Below are positions 34,929 to 44,225 of a DNA stretch of 64,000 bases, in pieces. A model generated the notes under the pieces. The model was given only the letters and a program-made list of their open reading frames with translations. It had not been told where the DNA came from and did no database searches. The translations under genes were made by a program, and so were the position numbers. The DNA is from Emticicia sp. CRIBPO (GTDB lineage Bacteria; Bacteroidota; Bacteroidia; Cytophagales; Spirosomataceae), in contig NZ_JAAAKV010000002.1 in the NCBI RefSeq assembly GCF_009905725.1, positions 1 to 64,000 on the forward strand. The letters run 5' to 3'. Position 1 is the first letter of the stretch. Each line of letters opens with the position of its first letter.

Positions 34929-36116
34929 TTACATAAAACTTTTACCTTCTCCGCGATAGGTTTTAAAACGATCAATGACCTTCCCTTCAGAAACGACATA
35001 TAACTCATTAAACCGCTCGCATATTTCACCCGCCTTGCTGTGTCGCATGATCACAGGATCTCCCACACTTAATTTCTGCTGACCTGAATATACAAACGGA
35101 GTCTGAACTTCCCCCGCCCCTTCATTAGGAATGAGATTTACCCCTTCAGGCAGATAAGGCAAAGGCAGTTTATTAACGCCAACAGCTCCCGAGGCTACAT
35201 ACCCCCCACCTGCACAGGTAAAAATACCGGGCTGAGGATTCCTGGTAATATCCAGCATAAAAGCCACGGCAGGGCGGTGCTTAAACTGACGATAGGAATC
35301 AAAAAGATGGGAACTGTAAAATCCGGAGCCTACTGTCACTTCCGTCACCCAGGGCTCTTCACGGGTTGACTCCAGCGAACCTGTTCCACCACCATTGACC
35401 ACTTCAATAGTAAAACCCTGCTGAGTCAGGTACTCTAAACACTCCTGACGGCGTTGCCGGACCTGCCCTACAGATATTTTTTTCAAAAACCTAATGACGC
35501 TGTTCTTCAACACTTCTCCCTGCACTTTGTCTCCCAAACCGGCAATTTGTGACTCATAACCCATGATGGCACTCAACCGGACATCTGGACAGGACTGAAT
35601 ATATTCTGCTATCCGTTTCAGACTTTCGAGGTTTTTCACGGAACTGCGGTATACCCCGAAATACAGAAAAGGGAACCTGCTGCTCATATCGATATCGAGG
35701 CAGATTTCGGCTGTTACATGACGTTTTGATGCTGCTTCCTGTATCAACCTTACATGGTCAACCAGATCAGCCATAAAGTAAATTTTCTTCCCTGCAGCCA
35801 CATACCTGCACAGATCGTCCAGCTGACGGGTATCTACCACCGGGTAACCCAGCATAATATTATCAAAACCATGCTCCAGCAAATGAATGGTTTCGTCGCC
35901 CGTAAAAGACATCAGCCCTATAAAATGATCCTTATCCTGAAGGAGATATTTCAGCACGGCAATACTCCGCACAGACTTGGAAGCCACCCTGATCTTTTTT
36001 GAGGATGATCTTAGTAAAATATCCTTAATATTCTGATCCAGCATATCGCGGTCAAGAAATGCCAGCGGCTTGCTTTCTTTTTCAAAAATCTGCTTGTAAT
36101 AAGCATATACATCCAT
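34929..36116 (-). CDS. PLP-dependent amino-acid deaminase/aldolase (alanine-racemase fold)
   Basis: A 395-residue enzyme of the D-threonine-aldolase/D-serine-dehydratase group. The N-terminal TIM barrel has the PLP-lysine region RVASKSVRSI (about 42-52), a phosphate-binding NGGGTGSLEST (about 240) and VTVGSGFYSSHLFD. The C-terminal domain has the HSKAGEICERFNELYVVSEG segment, where metal ligands sit in this group. The predicted reactions are retro-aldol cleavage or deamination of beta-hydroxy D-amino acids. It is co-directional with the FAD oxidase downstream. Confidence 0.82.
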   Translation of the reverse strand: MDVYAYYKQIFEKESKPLAFLDRDMLDQNIKDILLRSSSKKIRVASKSVRSIAVLKYLLQDKDHFIGLMSFTGDETIHLLEHGFDNIMLGYPVVDTRQLDDLCRYVAAGKKIYFMADLVDHVRLIQEAASKRHVTAEICLDIDMSSRFPFLYFGVYRSSVKNLESLKRIAEYIQSCPDVRLSAIMGYESQIAGLGDKVQGEVLKNSVIRFLKKISVGQVRQRRQECLEYLTQQGFTIEVVNGGGTGSLESTREEPWVTEVTVGSGFYSSHLFDSYRQFKHRPAVAFMLDITRNPQPGIFTCAGGGYVASGAVGVNKLPLPYLPEGVNLIPNEGAGEVQTPFVYSGQQKLSVGDPVIMRHSKAGEICERFNELYVVSEGKVIDRFKTYRGEGKSFM

Positions 36117-36170
36117 GCAGTCAAAAAGATTGAATAGCTAAATATAGAAAATATCCTGAACGCCACAAAC

Positions 36171-36204
36171 AAAAAAACGGGTGAAGTTTCAGCTTCACCC
36201 GTTT
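36171..36204 (-). terminator. Terminator of murA
   Basis: On the minus strand, AAACGGGTGAAG and CTTCACCCGTTT (36175-36186 and 36193-36204) form a perfect 12-bp stem with a 6-base loop, followed by a T run from the A tract at 36171-36177. It lies 22 bp past the murA stop. Confidence 0.88.
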
Positions 36205-36225
36205 CATTTAAAATCTATGGAGCAG

Positions 36226-37530
36226 TTAAACCCTAACAATCTCCGCACCTATGGCATTAAGCCTGCCGTCGATGTTCTGGTAACCACGATCAATCTGTTC
36301 AATGTTGTCAATAATACTGGTACCGTCAGCTGATAAAGCGGCGATCAGCAACGCTACCCCCGCACGGATATCCGGCGAAGTCATGCGGATACCTCTCAGG
36401 TTATACTCACGGTTCAAACCAATCACGGTAGCCCTGTGCGGATCACAAAGAATGATCTGGGCTCCCATGTCAATCAGTTTATCAGTAAAGAACAATCTCG
36501 ATTCAAACATTTTCTGATGGATCAGAACGGTTCCTTTGGCTTGTATGGCCGTCACGAGAATGATCGAGATCAAGTCAGGTGTGAAGCCGGGCCAAGGAGC
36601 ATCGTAGATAGTCAGGATAGAACCGTCAATCAGTGTACTGATCTTATAATTCTCCTGGGCAGGGATGAAAATATCATCGCCCCTGAACTCCATTTCAATG
36701 CCTAATTTCCTGAATGTATCCGGTATGATACCCAATTCTCTGATCTGACAATTTTTGATCGTGATTTCCGATTTGGTCATTGCTGCCAGGCCGATAAAAC
36801 TGCCGATCTCAATCATATCAGGAAGCATGGTGTGCTCACATCCGTGTAATTCCTTCACGCCTTTGATCACCAGCAGGTTTGAACCTACACCGGAGATTTT
36901 AGCCCCCATGCTGTTAAGCATTTTGCACAACTGCTGAAGATATGGCTCACAGGCCGCGTTATAAATAGTAGTTGTTCCTTCAGTAAGAACAGCGGCCATT
37001 AAAACGTTGGCGGTTCCCGTCACTGAAATCTCATCCATCCAGACATAAGTGCCTTTCATGTTTTTACCTTCGATGGTATAGAAAGCATCTTCGGGATCAT
37101 ACAGAAATTCGGCCCCAAGCTTCTGAAAACCCACAAAGTGAGTATCCAGCGGTCTTCTTCCGATCTTATCTCCTCCCGGACGCGGGGCTTTTCCTTTGCC
37201 GAAACGACCCAGCATCGGCCCAAGCAGCATGATGGAGCCTCTCAGCTCTGCCGCTTGTCTTTTATATCCGTCTGTTTCAAAATAGTCAAAATTGACCTGG
37301 TCTGCTTCAAAACGGTAAGAACCCTCTCCTACTTTGGTTCTTCTCACACCCATGTCCTCCAGCAGTTCCATTAACTTGTTCACATCCCTGATGTTCGGAA
37401 TGTTGTTAATGGTGACAGATTCCTTAGTAAGCAATACCGCACATAATATTTGCAAGGCTTCGTTTTTAGCCCCTTGTGGAATGATCTCCCCCTGTAATTT
37501 CTTTCCTCCTGTTATTTTAAATGACGACAT
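36226..37530 (-). CDS. murA: UDP-N-acetylglucosamine 1-carboxyvinyltransferase MurA
   Basis: A 434-residue EPSP-synthase-fold enzyme for the first committed step of peptidoglycan synthesis: transfer of enolpyruvate to UDP-GlcNAc. The substrate lysine K22 is in PQGAKNEAL. The catalytic-loop position that is Cys115 in E. coli (PGGCxIGxRPxD) is aspartate here: D121 in PRPGGDKIGRRPLD. Aspartate at this place keeps activity and prevents covalent attack by fosfomycin in characterised enzymes. The gene is preceded by the DUF4290 gene with a 20-bp gap and followed by its own terminator. Confidence 0.96.
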   Translation of the reverse strand: MSSFKITGGKKLQGEIIPQGAKNEALQILCAVLLTKESVTINNIPNIRDVNKLMELLEDMGVRRTKVGEGSYRFEADQVNFDYFETDGYKRQAAELRGSIMLLGPMLGRFGKGKAPRPGGDKIGRRPLDTHFVGFQKLGAEFLYDPEDAFYTIEGKNMKGTYVWMDEISVTGTANVLMAAVLTEGTTTIYNAACEPYLQQLCKMLNSMGAKISGVGSNLLVIKGVKELHGCEHTMLPDMIEIGSFIGLAAMTKSEITIKNCQIRELGIIPDTFRKLGIEMEFRGDDIFIPAQENYKISTLIDGSILTIYDAPWPGFTPDLISIILVTAIQAKGTVLIHQKMFESRLFFTDKLIDMGAQIILCDPHRATVIGLNREYNLRGIRMTSPDIRAGVALLIAALSADGTSIIDNIEQIDRGYQNIDGRLNAIGAEIVRV

Positions 37531-37550
37531 ACTGTTCTGATGTATTTTGC

Positions 37551-38279
37551 TTAAGGCCTCCTGCGGTTATTATCTCTGAAACGGTTTTTATTGTTGTTGT
37601 TGCTTCCATTGCGGTTATTCCCGTTACCGTTCCTTTCCATCGGAGGTCTGCTGTTTCTTTCATTACCTCTCTCAGCCGGACGGCGTTCATTGTTCCGCTC
37701 AGGACGGGCAAAATTCTGAAACTGCTGTCTTCCGCGGTTACCGCTGCCGTCTCTCGGGCTGGCATCTTCCACCAATCCGTTGACTCTCAGATCATCAATT
37801 TCAGCCTGCAGTTTGTATCCCGAAAGCTCCAGGATCTGCTGAAGACATGAATTTGTTTCGATGGTGTCTTTGTTCCAGTTCAGGAAAAAGCTCTTCATCA
37901 GCCTTACCAGGTAGGAAACAAAAGCCTTACGCTCATCGAAGGTGTCGGCCAGCATGGCTTTCAAAACCAGCAATTCCACATTACGTCCATAAAACCTGTG
38001 TTTCAGTTTTTGCTGGTTGTAAGGAATCTGCATAGGTTTTCTACCCAAAATCTCTTTCGGAGGCGGAGGAAAGGGGCTGTCTACGATCAGGTCAAAATTG
38101 GCCATGATGTAAAGGTCGTCCCACAGTTTTTTATTATAATCCATACCATCCCTCATCTGCGGATGGATCTGACGCATAAGTTCTATTAAAATATGAGCGT
38201 GCTTTGTACGGGTCTCAATATCAGGTATACTGATAATGTGCTCGACAAGTTTTTGAACGTTACTTCCGTATTCTTTCAT
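37551..38279 (-). CDS. DUF4290 protein with Arg/Asn-rich tail
   Basis: A 242-residue protein. Residues 1-185 match DUF4290, a Bacteroidota-specific family (MKEYGSNVQKLVEHI, MRDGMDYNKKLWDDLYIMA, PYNQQKLKHRFYGRNVELL). Its function is unknown. The last ~55 residues are low-complexity Arg/Asn/Gly-rich sequence (ERNGNGNNRNGSNNNNK), likely disordered and possibly RNA-binding. It lies 20 bp upstream of murA on the same strand, and this neighbourhood is usual in the phylum, pointing to a cell-envelope link. Confidence 0.85.
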   Translation of the reverse strand: MKEYGSNVQKLVEHIISIPDIETRTKHAHILIELMRQIHPQMRDGMDYNKKLWDDLYIMANFDLIVDSPFPPPPKEILGRKPMQIPYNQQKLKHRFYGRNVELLVLKAMLADTFDERKAFVSYLVRLMKSFFLNWNKDTIETNSCLQQILELSGYKLQAEIDDLRVNGLVEDASPRDGSGNRGRQQFQNFARPERNNERRPAERGNERNSRPPMERNGNGNNRNGSNNNNKNRFRDNNRRRP

Positions 38280-38637
38280 AAAGTACTTTCCGTTAACAGG
38301 GAAATTTTTCCGGGCGAAGAATAATTATCTAAATCAATTAAAGATTGCGAAGCTAAAATCTGCCACAATTGAATGGACCAAGGATTTTCAATTCGGATAA
38401 CAAAAGTAATAAAAAATACGATTCACATAAATTTTTATATTCTTTTTTAGCAATTAAGAACGGCTTTGTTATCCGCTGCTTTCAGCTGGGTAGTAAAAAC
38501 CGGGATGTGAATAAAAATAAATCCCTGCTTAAACACCTTCTTAACGCTCCGGCCCGTTTATAATTATCAATATCAACAGTATAATCTCACGGAATTATGC
38601 TTAACTTTAAATATCAATCGGCTTTTAAATCCTGTTT
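38280..38637. other. Non-coding gap between divergent DUF4290 and GHL10 genes
   Basis: 358 bp, A+T-rich. It must hold both divergent promoters. A TAACTTTA near 38602-38609 is a weak -7 candidate for the GHL10 gene. A 64-codon open frame at 38369-38563 has no recognisable features and is not called. I see no RNA gene. Confidence 0.5.
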
Positions 38638-40203
38638 ATGTTCTCAAAAAATACCATTTACCTTCTTTTGCTGGCCGTTCTTTTCGGGCAATGTTCTCCC
38701 AAATCATCCAAAAACAAACGCATTCAACATGCTGAAATAACCTCTCCGAAACGCGAGTTCAGGGCTGCCTGGATAGCCACCGTGGCCAACATCGACTGGC
38801 CCTCCAAAAAAGGTTTGAGTTCAGACATTCAGAAAAGGGAATTTACACAGATCATCAATACATTGAACAGAACAGGCATCAATGCCGTCCTGGTCCAGGT
38901 AAGGGCCGCCTCAGACGCCCTTTATGCCAAAAGCAACGAACCCTGGTCGGAATGGCTGACCGGGAAACAGGGCCAGCCCCCGGTCCCGTTTTACGACCCC
39001 ATGGAATTCATGATTGAAGAGACCCACAGCCGCGACATGGAGTTTCATGCCTGGCTCAATCTTAACCGGGGCACACACAAGGCTTCAGACGGGGTAATCG
39101 CCAAAAATCATATTACCAAAACAAAACCGGAATGGTTTCTGACCTATGACGGCCAGCAACTCTTTAATTTCGGGCTGCCCGAAGTACGGGAATACATCCT
39201 GGATATCGTGATGAACATCGTCAGAAATTATGACGTAGACGGGATCCATTTTGATGATTACTTTTATCCCTATACCGTCACCGGTCAAACCCTCAAAGAC
39301 GGTGAAGCTTATCGGAGATATGGCAAAGGCTTCAACTCCATTGAAGACTGGCGTAGGAACAACCTCGACCTGCTCATTCATGACATCGGGAAAGCCATCG
39401 AAAAAGAAAAAAGATGGGTAAAATTCGGTGTCAGCCCGTTTGCTGTATGGCGAAACAAATCTGCTGATTCCGCCGGGTCAGACACCGATGGCGGGCAGCC
39501 TTCTTATGATAATTTATATGCCGATACCCGGAAATGGGCCAGGGCGGGCTGGATTGACTATATCGCTCCTCAGAACTACTTTTCTTTTGAACACGATAAA
39601 GTCCCTTATCAGCCCGCGGCAGAATGGTGGAGTCGCAATCACGGACCTCATCATCTTTATATCGGACACAGCACCTACCGTGCAGATATTCAGAGTCCGG
39701 ACAGAAACTGGGCCAACCCCAACCAGATTCCCCGACAGATACAATATAACCGGAAGAACCCGGAAATCAGCGGAAGTATTTTTTACAATACTTCGTCTCT
39801 CCTCAAAAACAACCTGGGTGTGAGAGACTCCCTCGCCAGTTATTTCAGACTTCCGGCATTACTCCCGGTCATGCCATGGAAAGACAACACGCCTCCGAAT
39901 GCCCCGGAAAAGCTCAGGTTAAAGAAAATATCAGATTCGGAATCTGAAATCAGTTGGAGCCTGCCTGAAAAACCGGCCCGGGACAAGGAAGATATCCGGA
40001 GGTTTATCATCTACAGGTTTGACCACGATGAAACCGCGAACCTCAGTAATCCGGCCAGGATTCTGGCCATTGTGAAAAACAACGGAGCTCTGAAATATAA
40101 CGACAAAACGATCGTCAGAAAAAAGAGATATTACTATGCCATTACGGCCCTTGACCGCCTTCAGAATGAAAGTCAAAGGTCTGATTTTATTATCCTTAAG
40201 TAA
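38638..40203 (+). CDS. Family-10-like glycosylhydrolase lipoprotein (GHL10, DUF187)
   Basis: A 521-residue exported lipoprotein: signal 1-18 with lipobox LFGQC. The TIM-barrel GHL10 domain spans about 38-360, with REFRAAWIATVANIDWPS, LVQVRAASDALY, MEFHAWLNLNRG and the acidic active-site-like segment DGIHFDDYFYP (about 201-211). A fibronectin-III-like module closes the protein (about 420-515). Related proteins (DigH) cleave denuded peptidoglycan glycan strands, so cell-wall turnover is a good guess. The gene is probably monocistronic. Confidence 0.88.
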   Translation: MFSKNTIYLLLLAVLFGQCSPKSSKNKRIQHAEITSPKREFRAAWIATVANIDWPSKKGLSSDIQKREFTQIINTLNRTGINAVLVQVRAASDALYAKSNEPWSEWLTGKQGQPPVPFYDPMEFMIEETHSRDMEFHAWLNLNRGTHKASDGVIAKNHITKTKPEWFLTYDGQQLFNFGLPEVREYILDIVMNIVRNYDVDGIHFDDYFYPYTVTGQTLKDGEAYRRYGKGFNSIEDWRRNNLDLLIHDIGKAIEKEKRWVKFGVSPFAVWRNKSADSAGSDTDGGQPSYDNLYADTRKWARAGWIDYIAPQNYFSFEHDKVPYQPAAEWWSRNHGPHHLYIGHSTYRADIQSPDRNWANPNQIPRQIQYNRKNPEISGSIFYNTSSLLKNNLGVRDSLASYFRLPALLPVMPWKDNTPPNAPEKLRLKKISDSESEISWSLPEKPARDKEDIRRFIIYRFDHDETANLSNPARILAIVKNNGALKYNDKTIVRKKRYYYAITALDRLQNESQRSDFIILK

Positions 40204-40351
40204 TATTCTGATTCAGTTAAAGAAATAAAACCGGATATTGCAGGTTATTATCTTTAGACCGGCTGCGGATTTGAAACATAATTTGCAAAACAAAGGGAAC
40301 GTGGCCCGGTTTATGATTGTTAAGGACTTAATAATTTAGGGAATATACACT

Positions 40352-41164
40352 ATGGACAGAGCATTTTTACAACATATCTTCGTGAAACACCAGGATACGG
40401 AGGCAGTGCCGCCGACCAAGGAAATTGCGGGTTGGGCATTGAAGGTCATTCGCCTTTTATATCCTCAGCAATCCAAAGATTTCTTCCCCAGCATCGATGA
40501 AATCGAAGGGGAATTCTGGAATCTGGGAAATGAATTGAAATTTATTCTCAATTCGACAGACGGTTGTAAAGATTGTGACAATGAACAGAAAATAAAGAAG
40601 TTCCAGGCGGCTATCCCTGAATTGTACCGTGTGCTCAACACCGATGTTCAGGCCATTTTATCCGGCGACCCCGCCGCTAAAAATGAATATGAAGTCATCA
40701 GGGCTTATCCGGGATTCTATGCCATCAGTTTTTACAGGCTGGCACACCTCCTGAATGACCTTGAAATATCAATCATCCCAAGGATTCTTACGGAATATGC
40801 CCACTCCAGAACAGGCATCGACATACATCCCAGTGCAGAAATCGACGAATATTTCTTCATTGATCACGGCACAGGCCTCGTGATTGGTGAGACCTCGGTC
40901 ATCGGAAAACACGTCAAGCTCTACCAGGGAGTTACGCTCGGAGCCCTGAGTGTTAAAAAGTCGCTGGCCAATACCAAACGACACCCTACTGTGGAAGACA
41001 ACGTGGTGATCTATTCAGGAGCCACTATTCTGGGTGGTGATACCATCATCGGGGCCAACAGTGTTATAGGCGGTAACGTCTGGCTAACCAAAAGTGTGCC
41101 TCCGGGATCAGTGGTATACCATAAGCCTGAAATAAAAGTAGTAGAAAAAGAAAGTCTGGTGTAA
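40352..41164 (+). CDS. cysE: Serine O-acetyltransferase
   Basis: A 270-residue acyltransferase making O-acetylserine from serine and acetyl-CoA, the first step of cysteine synthesis. It has an N-terminal helical region (1-150) and a left-handed beta-helix built of hexapeptide repeats (about 165-255), with IDIHPSAEIDEYFFIDHGTG and the catalytic His/Asp surroundings. KRHPTVEDNVVIYSGATILGG-type repeats are clear. It resembles the longer EpsC-like Bacteroidota form. cysM follows 39 bp downstream. Confidence 0.93.
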   Translation: MDRAFLQHIFVKHQDTEAVPPTKEIAGWALKVIRLLYPQQSKDFFPSIDEIEGEFWNLGNELKFILNSTDGCKDCDNEQKIKKFQAAIPELYRVLNTDVQAILSGDPAAKNEYEVIRAYPGFYAISFYRLAHLLNDLEISIIPRILTEYAHSRTGIDIHPSAEIDEYFFIDHGTGLVIGETSVIGKHVKLYQGVTLGALSVKKSLANTKRHPTVEDNVVIYSGATILGGDTIIGANSVIGGNVWLTKSVPPGSVVYHKPEIKVVEKESLV

Positions 41165-41203
41165 ACTTCAGGCCAACACCTCCTCATAAGCAAAAAACAT
41201 AGC

Positions 41204-42076
41204 ATGGCAACCATTTTAGATCTGGTGGGAAATACCCCCCTTGTAGAAATCCGTAAACTGAATCCCAACCCCAAAGTTAAAATTTTCGGCAAACTCGAAG
41301 GAAACAATCCCGGCGGGAGCGTCAAAGACCGCCCTGCCCTGAATATGATCCGCAGTGCCGTTGAAAGAGGAGACATCAAACCCGGCATGAAGCTCATAGA
41401 AGCCACCAGCGGCAATACGGGCATAGCCCTGGCGATGATTGCCAGGCTATATGACCTGGAAATAGAATTGGTCATGCCATCCAACTCCACTAAGGAAAGA
41501 ACGCTTACGATGGAAGCTTACGGAGCGAAGGTTACTTTACTGGACAACATCGAGGTCTGCCGCGATTACGCAGAAGAAAAATCACAATCGGATGAATTCC
41601 TGATGCTGGATCAGTTTGCCAATCCTGACAATTACATGGCCCATTACAAGACCACCGGGCCTGAAATCTGGAGAGATACAAATCAGCAGATCACGCACTT
41701 TGTATCTTCCATGGGCACCACCGGCACCATCATGGGCACATCGAAATATCTGAAAGAAGTTAATCCGGAGATACAGATCATCGGTTGTCAGCCGACAGAA
41801 GGTTCGTCTATTCCCGGCATCAGAAGATGGCCGGAAGAATACCTGCCCAAGATTTTTGATCCTTCAAGAGTAGACAGGGTGATGGACATCTCCCAGGCAG
41901 AGTCTGTTGAAATGTCGAGACAACTCGCCAGAGTTGAAGCGATATTCTGCGGGATGAGTTCAGGAGGAGCAGCCACAGCGGCCATCAGGCTGGCCAGGGA
42001 GCTTGAGAGCGGCACGATAGTCTTTATTTGCTGCGACAGAGGCGACCGCTACCTCAGCAGCGACCTCTTCGGCTAA
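41204..42076 (+). CDS. cysM: Cysteine synthase B
   Basis: A 290-residue PLP enzyme that combines O-acetylserine with sulfide or thiosulfate. The PLP lysine is in NNPGGSVKDRPAL (about 40-52), the substrate loop is TSGNTGIALA (about 68-77) and the phosphate-binding loop is SMGTTGTIMG. The short length and the N-terminal LVGNTPLVEI fit the CysM branch. It is paired with cysE and ends at a palindromic terminator shared with convergent pyrE. Confidence 0.93.
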   Translation: MATILDLVGNTPLVEIRKLNPNPKVKIFGKLEGNNPGGSVKDRPALNMIRSAVERGDIKPGMKLIEATSGNTGIALAMIARLYDLEIELVMPSNSTKERTLTMEAYGAKVTLLDNIEVCRDYAEEKSQSDEFLMLDQFANPDNYMAHYKTTGPEIWRDTNQQITHFVSSMGTTGTIMGTSKYLKEVNPEIQIIGCQPTEGSSIPGIRRWPEEYLPKIFDPSRVDRVMDISQAESVEMSRQLARVEAIFCGMSSGGAATAAIRLARELESGTIVFICCDRGDRYLSSDLFG

Positions 42077-42102
42077 AAGGCTCATGCCCCAAGGCATGAG
42101 CC
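42075..42102 (-). terminator. Palindromic terminator between cysM and pyrE
   Basis: GGCTCATGCC (42079-42088), loop CCAA, GGCATGAGCC (42093-42102): a perfect 10-bp stem, followed by TTTTA when read on the minus strand, so it best serves pyrE. On the plus strand there is no T run. Its GGC-rich arm and TAC flank resemble the hairpins at 53150 and 59102. Confidence 0.75.
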
Positions 42103-42110
42103 TACGATGA

Positions 42111-42740
42111 TCAGATCCCCCATTTGGCAGGATTCCTTCTCCATTTCTTTAAAGATTCCACATCATTGGCAGAGATGTATTCCTGCTGCAATGCTTCATC
42201 TATCAGGTAATTATAATGACTCAGGGTTACAAGCTTAACCCCTTTTTCTTCAAAATTAACGTCGGCGACTTTAAAACCATAGGTAAAAATGGCGATCATA
42301 CCTACCACTTCAATACCCTGCTCTCTCAAAGCATCAACCGCCTTTAAAGAGCTCCCCCCTGTAGAGATCAGGTCTTCCAATACCACTACTTTCTGACCTT
42401 TTTCAATCTTTCCTTCTATCTGGTTCCCCATACCATGCTCTTTCGGTTTCGGGCGGACATAGGCAAAAGGAAGATTAAGAACATCAGCCACCAGAGCACC
42501 CTGGGCGATGCCGGCAGTAGCTACCCCGGCAATCAGATCTGCTTCAGGAAACTGCTTTTTAATGGCCTTAGCCAAAGCTTTCTTAATGAATGTTCTGGCC
42601 TCAGTATCAGATAAGGTGATCCTGTTGTCACAATAAATCGGCGAATTCCAGCCGGAGCTCCATTTGAAAGGCTTGTCCGGGCTTAATTTTACAGCTTTCG
42701 TTTTCAAAAGAAACGAAGCGATCTTACGTGCAGTAGTCAT
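42111..42740 (-). CDS. pyrE: Orotate phosphoribosyltransferase
   Basis: A 209-residue type I phosphoribosyltransferase of pyrimidine synthesis: orotate plus PRPP to OMP. The PRPP-binding motif is VVVLEDLISTGGSSL (about 120-134), with the RPKPKEHGMGNQIEG loop (about 98-112) over the active site. The length is normal. It follows the CorC-like gene by 39 bp and ends at the palindromic terminator. Confidence 0.95.
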   Translation of the reverse strand: MTTARKIASFLLKTKAVKLSPDKPFKWSSGWNSPIYCDNRITLSDTEARTFIKKALAKAIKKQFPEADLIAGVATAGIAQGALVADVLNLPFAYVRPKPKEHGMGNQIEGKIEKGQKVVVLEDLISTGGSSLKAVDALREQGIEVVGMIAIFTYGFKVADVNFEEKGVKLVTLSHYNYLIDEALQQEYISANDVESLKKWRRNPAKWGI

Positions 42741-42779
42741 ACAAATTTAATATAAAAGTAGTCCGTCCCGGACCGTTGG

Positions 42780-44069
42780 TCAATCTTCTCCCTCAGTCTT
42801 TTTGGTGACCAGGATTTTATCAATCCGGTTTTTGTCCATATCCACAATCTCGAAAAGATACTCTCCCCATTCAAAGGTATCACCGGTGTCAGGAATTTCT
42901 TTAAGTATTTCCAGTGAAAAGCCACCCATGGTGTCAAAACCACTGTACTCTTTTCGGTTTGGCAGGTCTATTTCAAACTCATTCAGGAAGTCATCAAAAG
43001 GCAAGGCTGCATCGATCAGGAAGCTTCCGTCTTCACGTTCTGTAATTTCAAATTCAAATTCATTTGTTTCAGATATATCCCCAACCAATGCATCAAGGAT
43101 GTCATTCATCGTCACGATACCCTGAACGTTCCCATATTCGTCAACGATAATTCCGAAGTGAATTCTCTCTTTCTGGAATTTCTCAAGCAATTGGTACGCA
43201 TGATTATTCTCAGGAACATAAAGAGGTTCTCTCAGCAACTTATCAAGGTTTTTGATCTCTTCCTCAAATGATTTACCCAGCAAATCCTTGATATAAAGCA
43301 GTCCTACCATGTCGTTGATACCGTCTTTACAAACAGGGTAAACCGAATGCTTCTTCTGGATGATCTTCTCCATGTTTTCAGACGGATCATCATCAATGTC
43401 CAGGTAAGTCACTTCGTTGATATTGGTCATCAGTGAGGTAATTCTCCTGTCTCCCAGATGAAAGACGTTCTGAACTATTTCATGCTCGATCTCCTCAATT
43501 GTACCGCCTGTGGCTCCTTCCTGCATCAGTGTTTTGATCTCTTCTTCCGTCACAGAAGTGTCGTTTTCGACCAATCCGCTTATTTTAAAGAGGATATCGG
43601 ACGATTTACTCAGTAACCAGATAAATGGTGCGGTGATCTTGGAAAGCACATTCATAGGCTTCACCACAAACATGGCAATCTCTTCAGACTTCGCCATACC
43701 TATCCTTTTCGGAACAAGTTCTCCGAAAATCAATGTGAAGTAGGTAACACAAATGGTAATCACACCGACAGACAATGAGCTGGCATAAGGTTGCAGTACC
43801 GGGATTCTTTCAAAAAACGGCATGACATATTCCTTCAGCTGATCGCCTGAGTAAATACCGGTAAGAATGCTGATGAGAGTTATTCCGATTTGGACAGTTG
43901 ATAAGAATCTTGCGGGAGAATTTGCTAAATCCAGAGCAGCCTGGGCTCTTTTATTTCCATTTTTGGAAGCTATTTCTAATTTGGTCTTTCGAGAGGATAT
44001 CAGGGCTATTTCAGCCATTGAAAACATCCCATTCAAAATAATTAGAAAAAGAATAATTATTATTTCCAT
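42780..44069 (-). CDS. CNNM/CorC-family transporter (hemolysin-like, CBS domains)
   Basis: A 429-residue membrane protein. The DUF21/CNNM transmembrane domain (about 1-195) is followed by a tandem CBS pair (about 205-335; VYPVCKDGINDMVGLLY and FGIIVDEYGNVQGIVT) and a CorC_HlyC domain (about 345-425). CNNM proteins are Na+-coupled Mg2+ exporters, with CBS domains sensing Mg-ATP; the hemolysin name is historic. It is co-directional with pyrE, 39 bp away. Confidence 0.93.
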   Translation of the reverse strand: MEIIIILFLIILNGMFSMAEIALISSRKTKLEIASKNGNKRAQAALDLANSPARFLSTVQIGITLISILTGIYSGDQLKEYVMPFFERIPVLQPYASSLSVGVITICVTYFTLIFGELVPKRIGMAKSEEIAMFVVKPMNVLSKITAPFIWLLSKSSDILFKISGLVENDTSVTEEEIKTLMQEGATGGTIEEIEHEIVQNVFHLGDRRITSLMTNINEVTYLDIDDDPSENMEKIIQKKHSVYPVCKDGINDMVGLLYIKDLLGKSFEEEIKNLDKLLREPLYVPENNHAYQLLEKFQKERIHFGIIVDEYGNVQGIVTMNDILDALVGDISETNEFEFEITEREDGSFLIDAALPFDDFLNEFEIDLPNRKEYSGFDTMGGFSLEILKEIPDTGDTFEWGEYLFEIVDMDKNRIDKILVTKKTEGED

Positions 44070-44225
44070 TAAGTTTGTCGGAAACTGACTTCAGTTTCCT
44101 AATGAGTTTACGGTGCAAAGAAACGAAATTAAAAAAAAAGTTTAGTCGTTTGATATAAAAAAATTATTACTTTCTAAAATATATCATACTTATTGATTTA
44201 ATTTTACGCCTCAAAATTTATTTTC

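Noticed and set aside
38369-38563. 64-codon open frame in the gap before the GHL10 gene
   Set aside because: Lysine/asparagine-rich A+T sequence with no motif, no promoter at a suitable distance and no reason to think it is translated.
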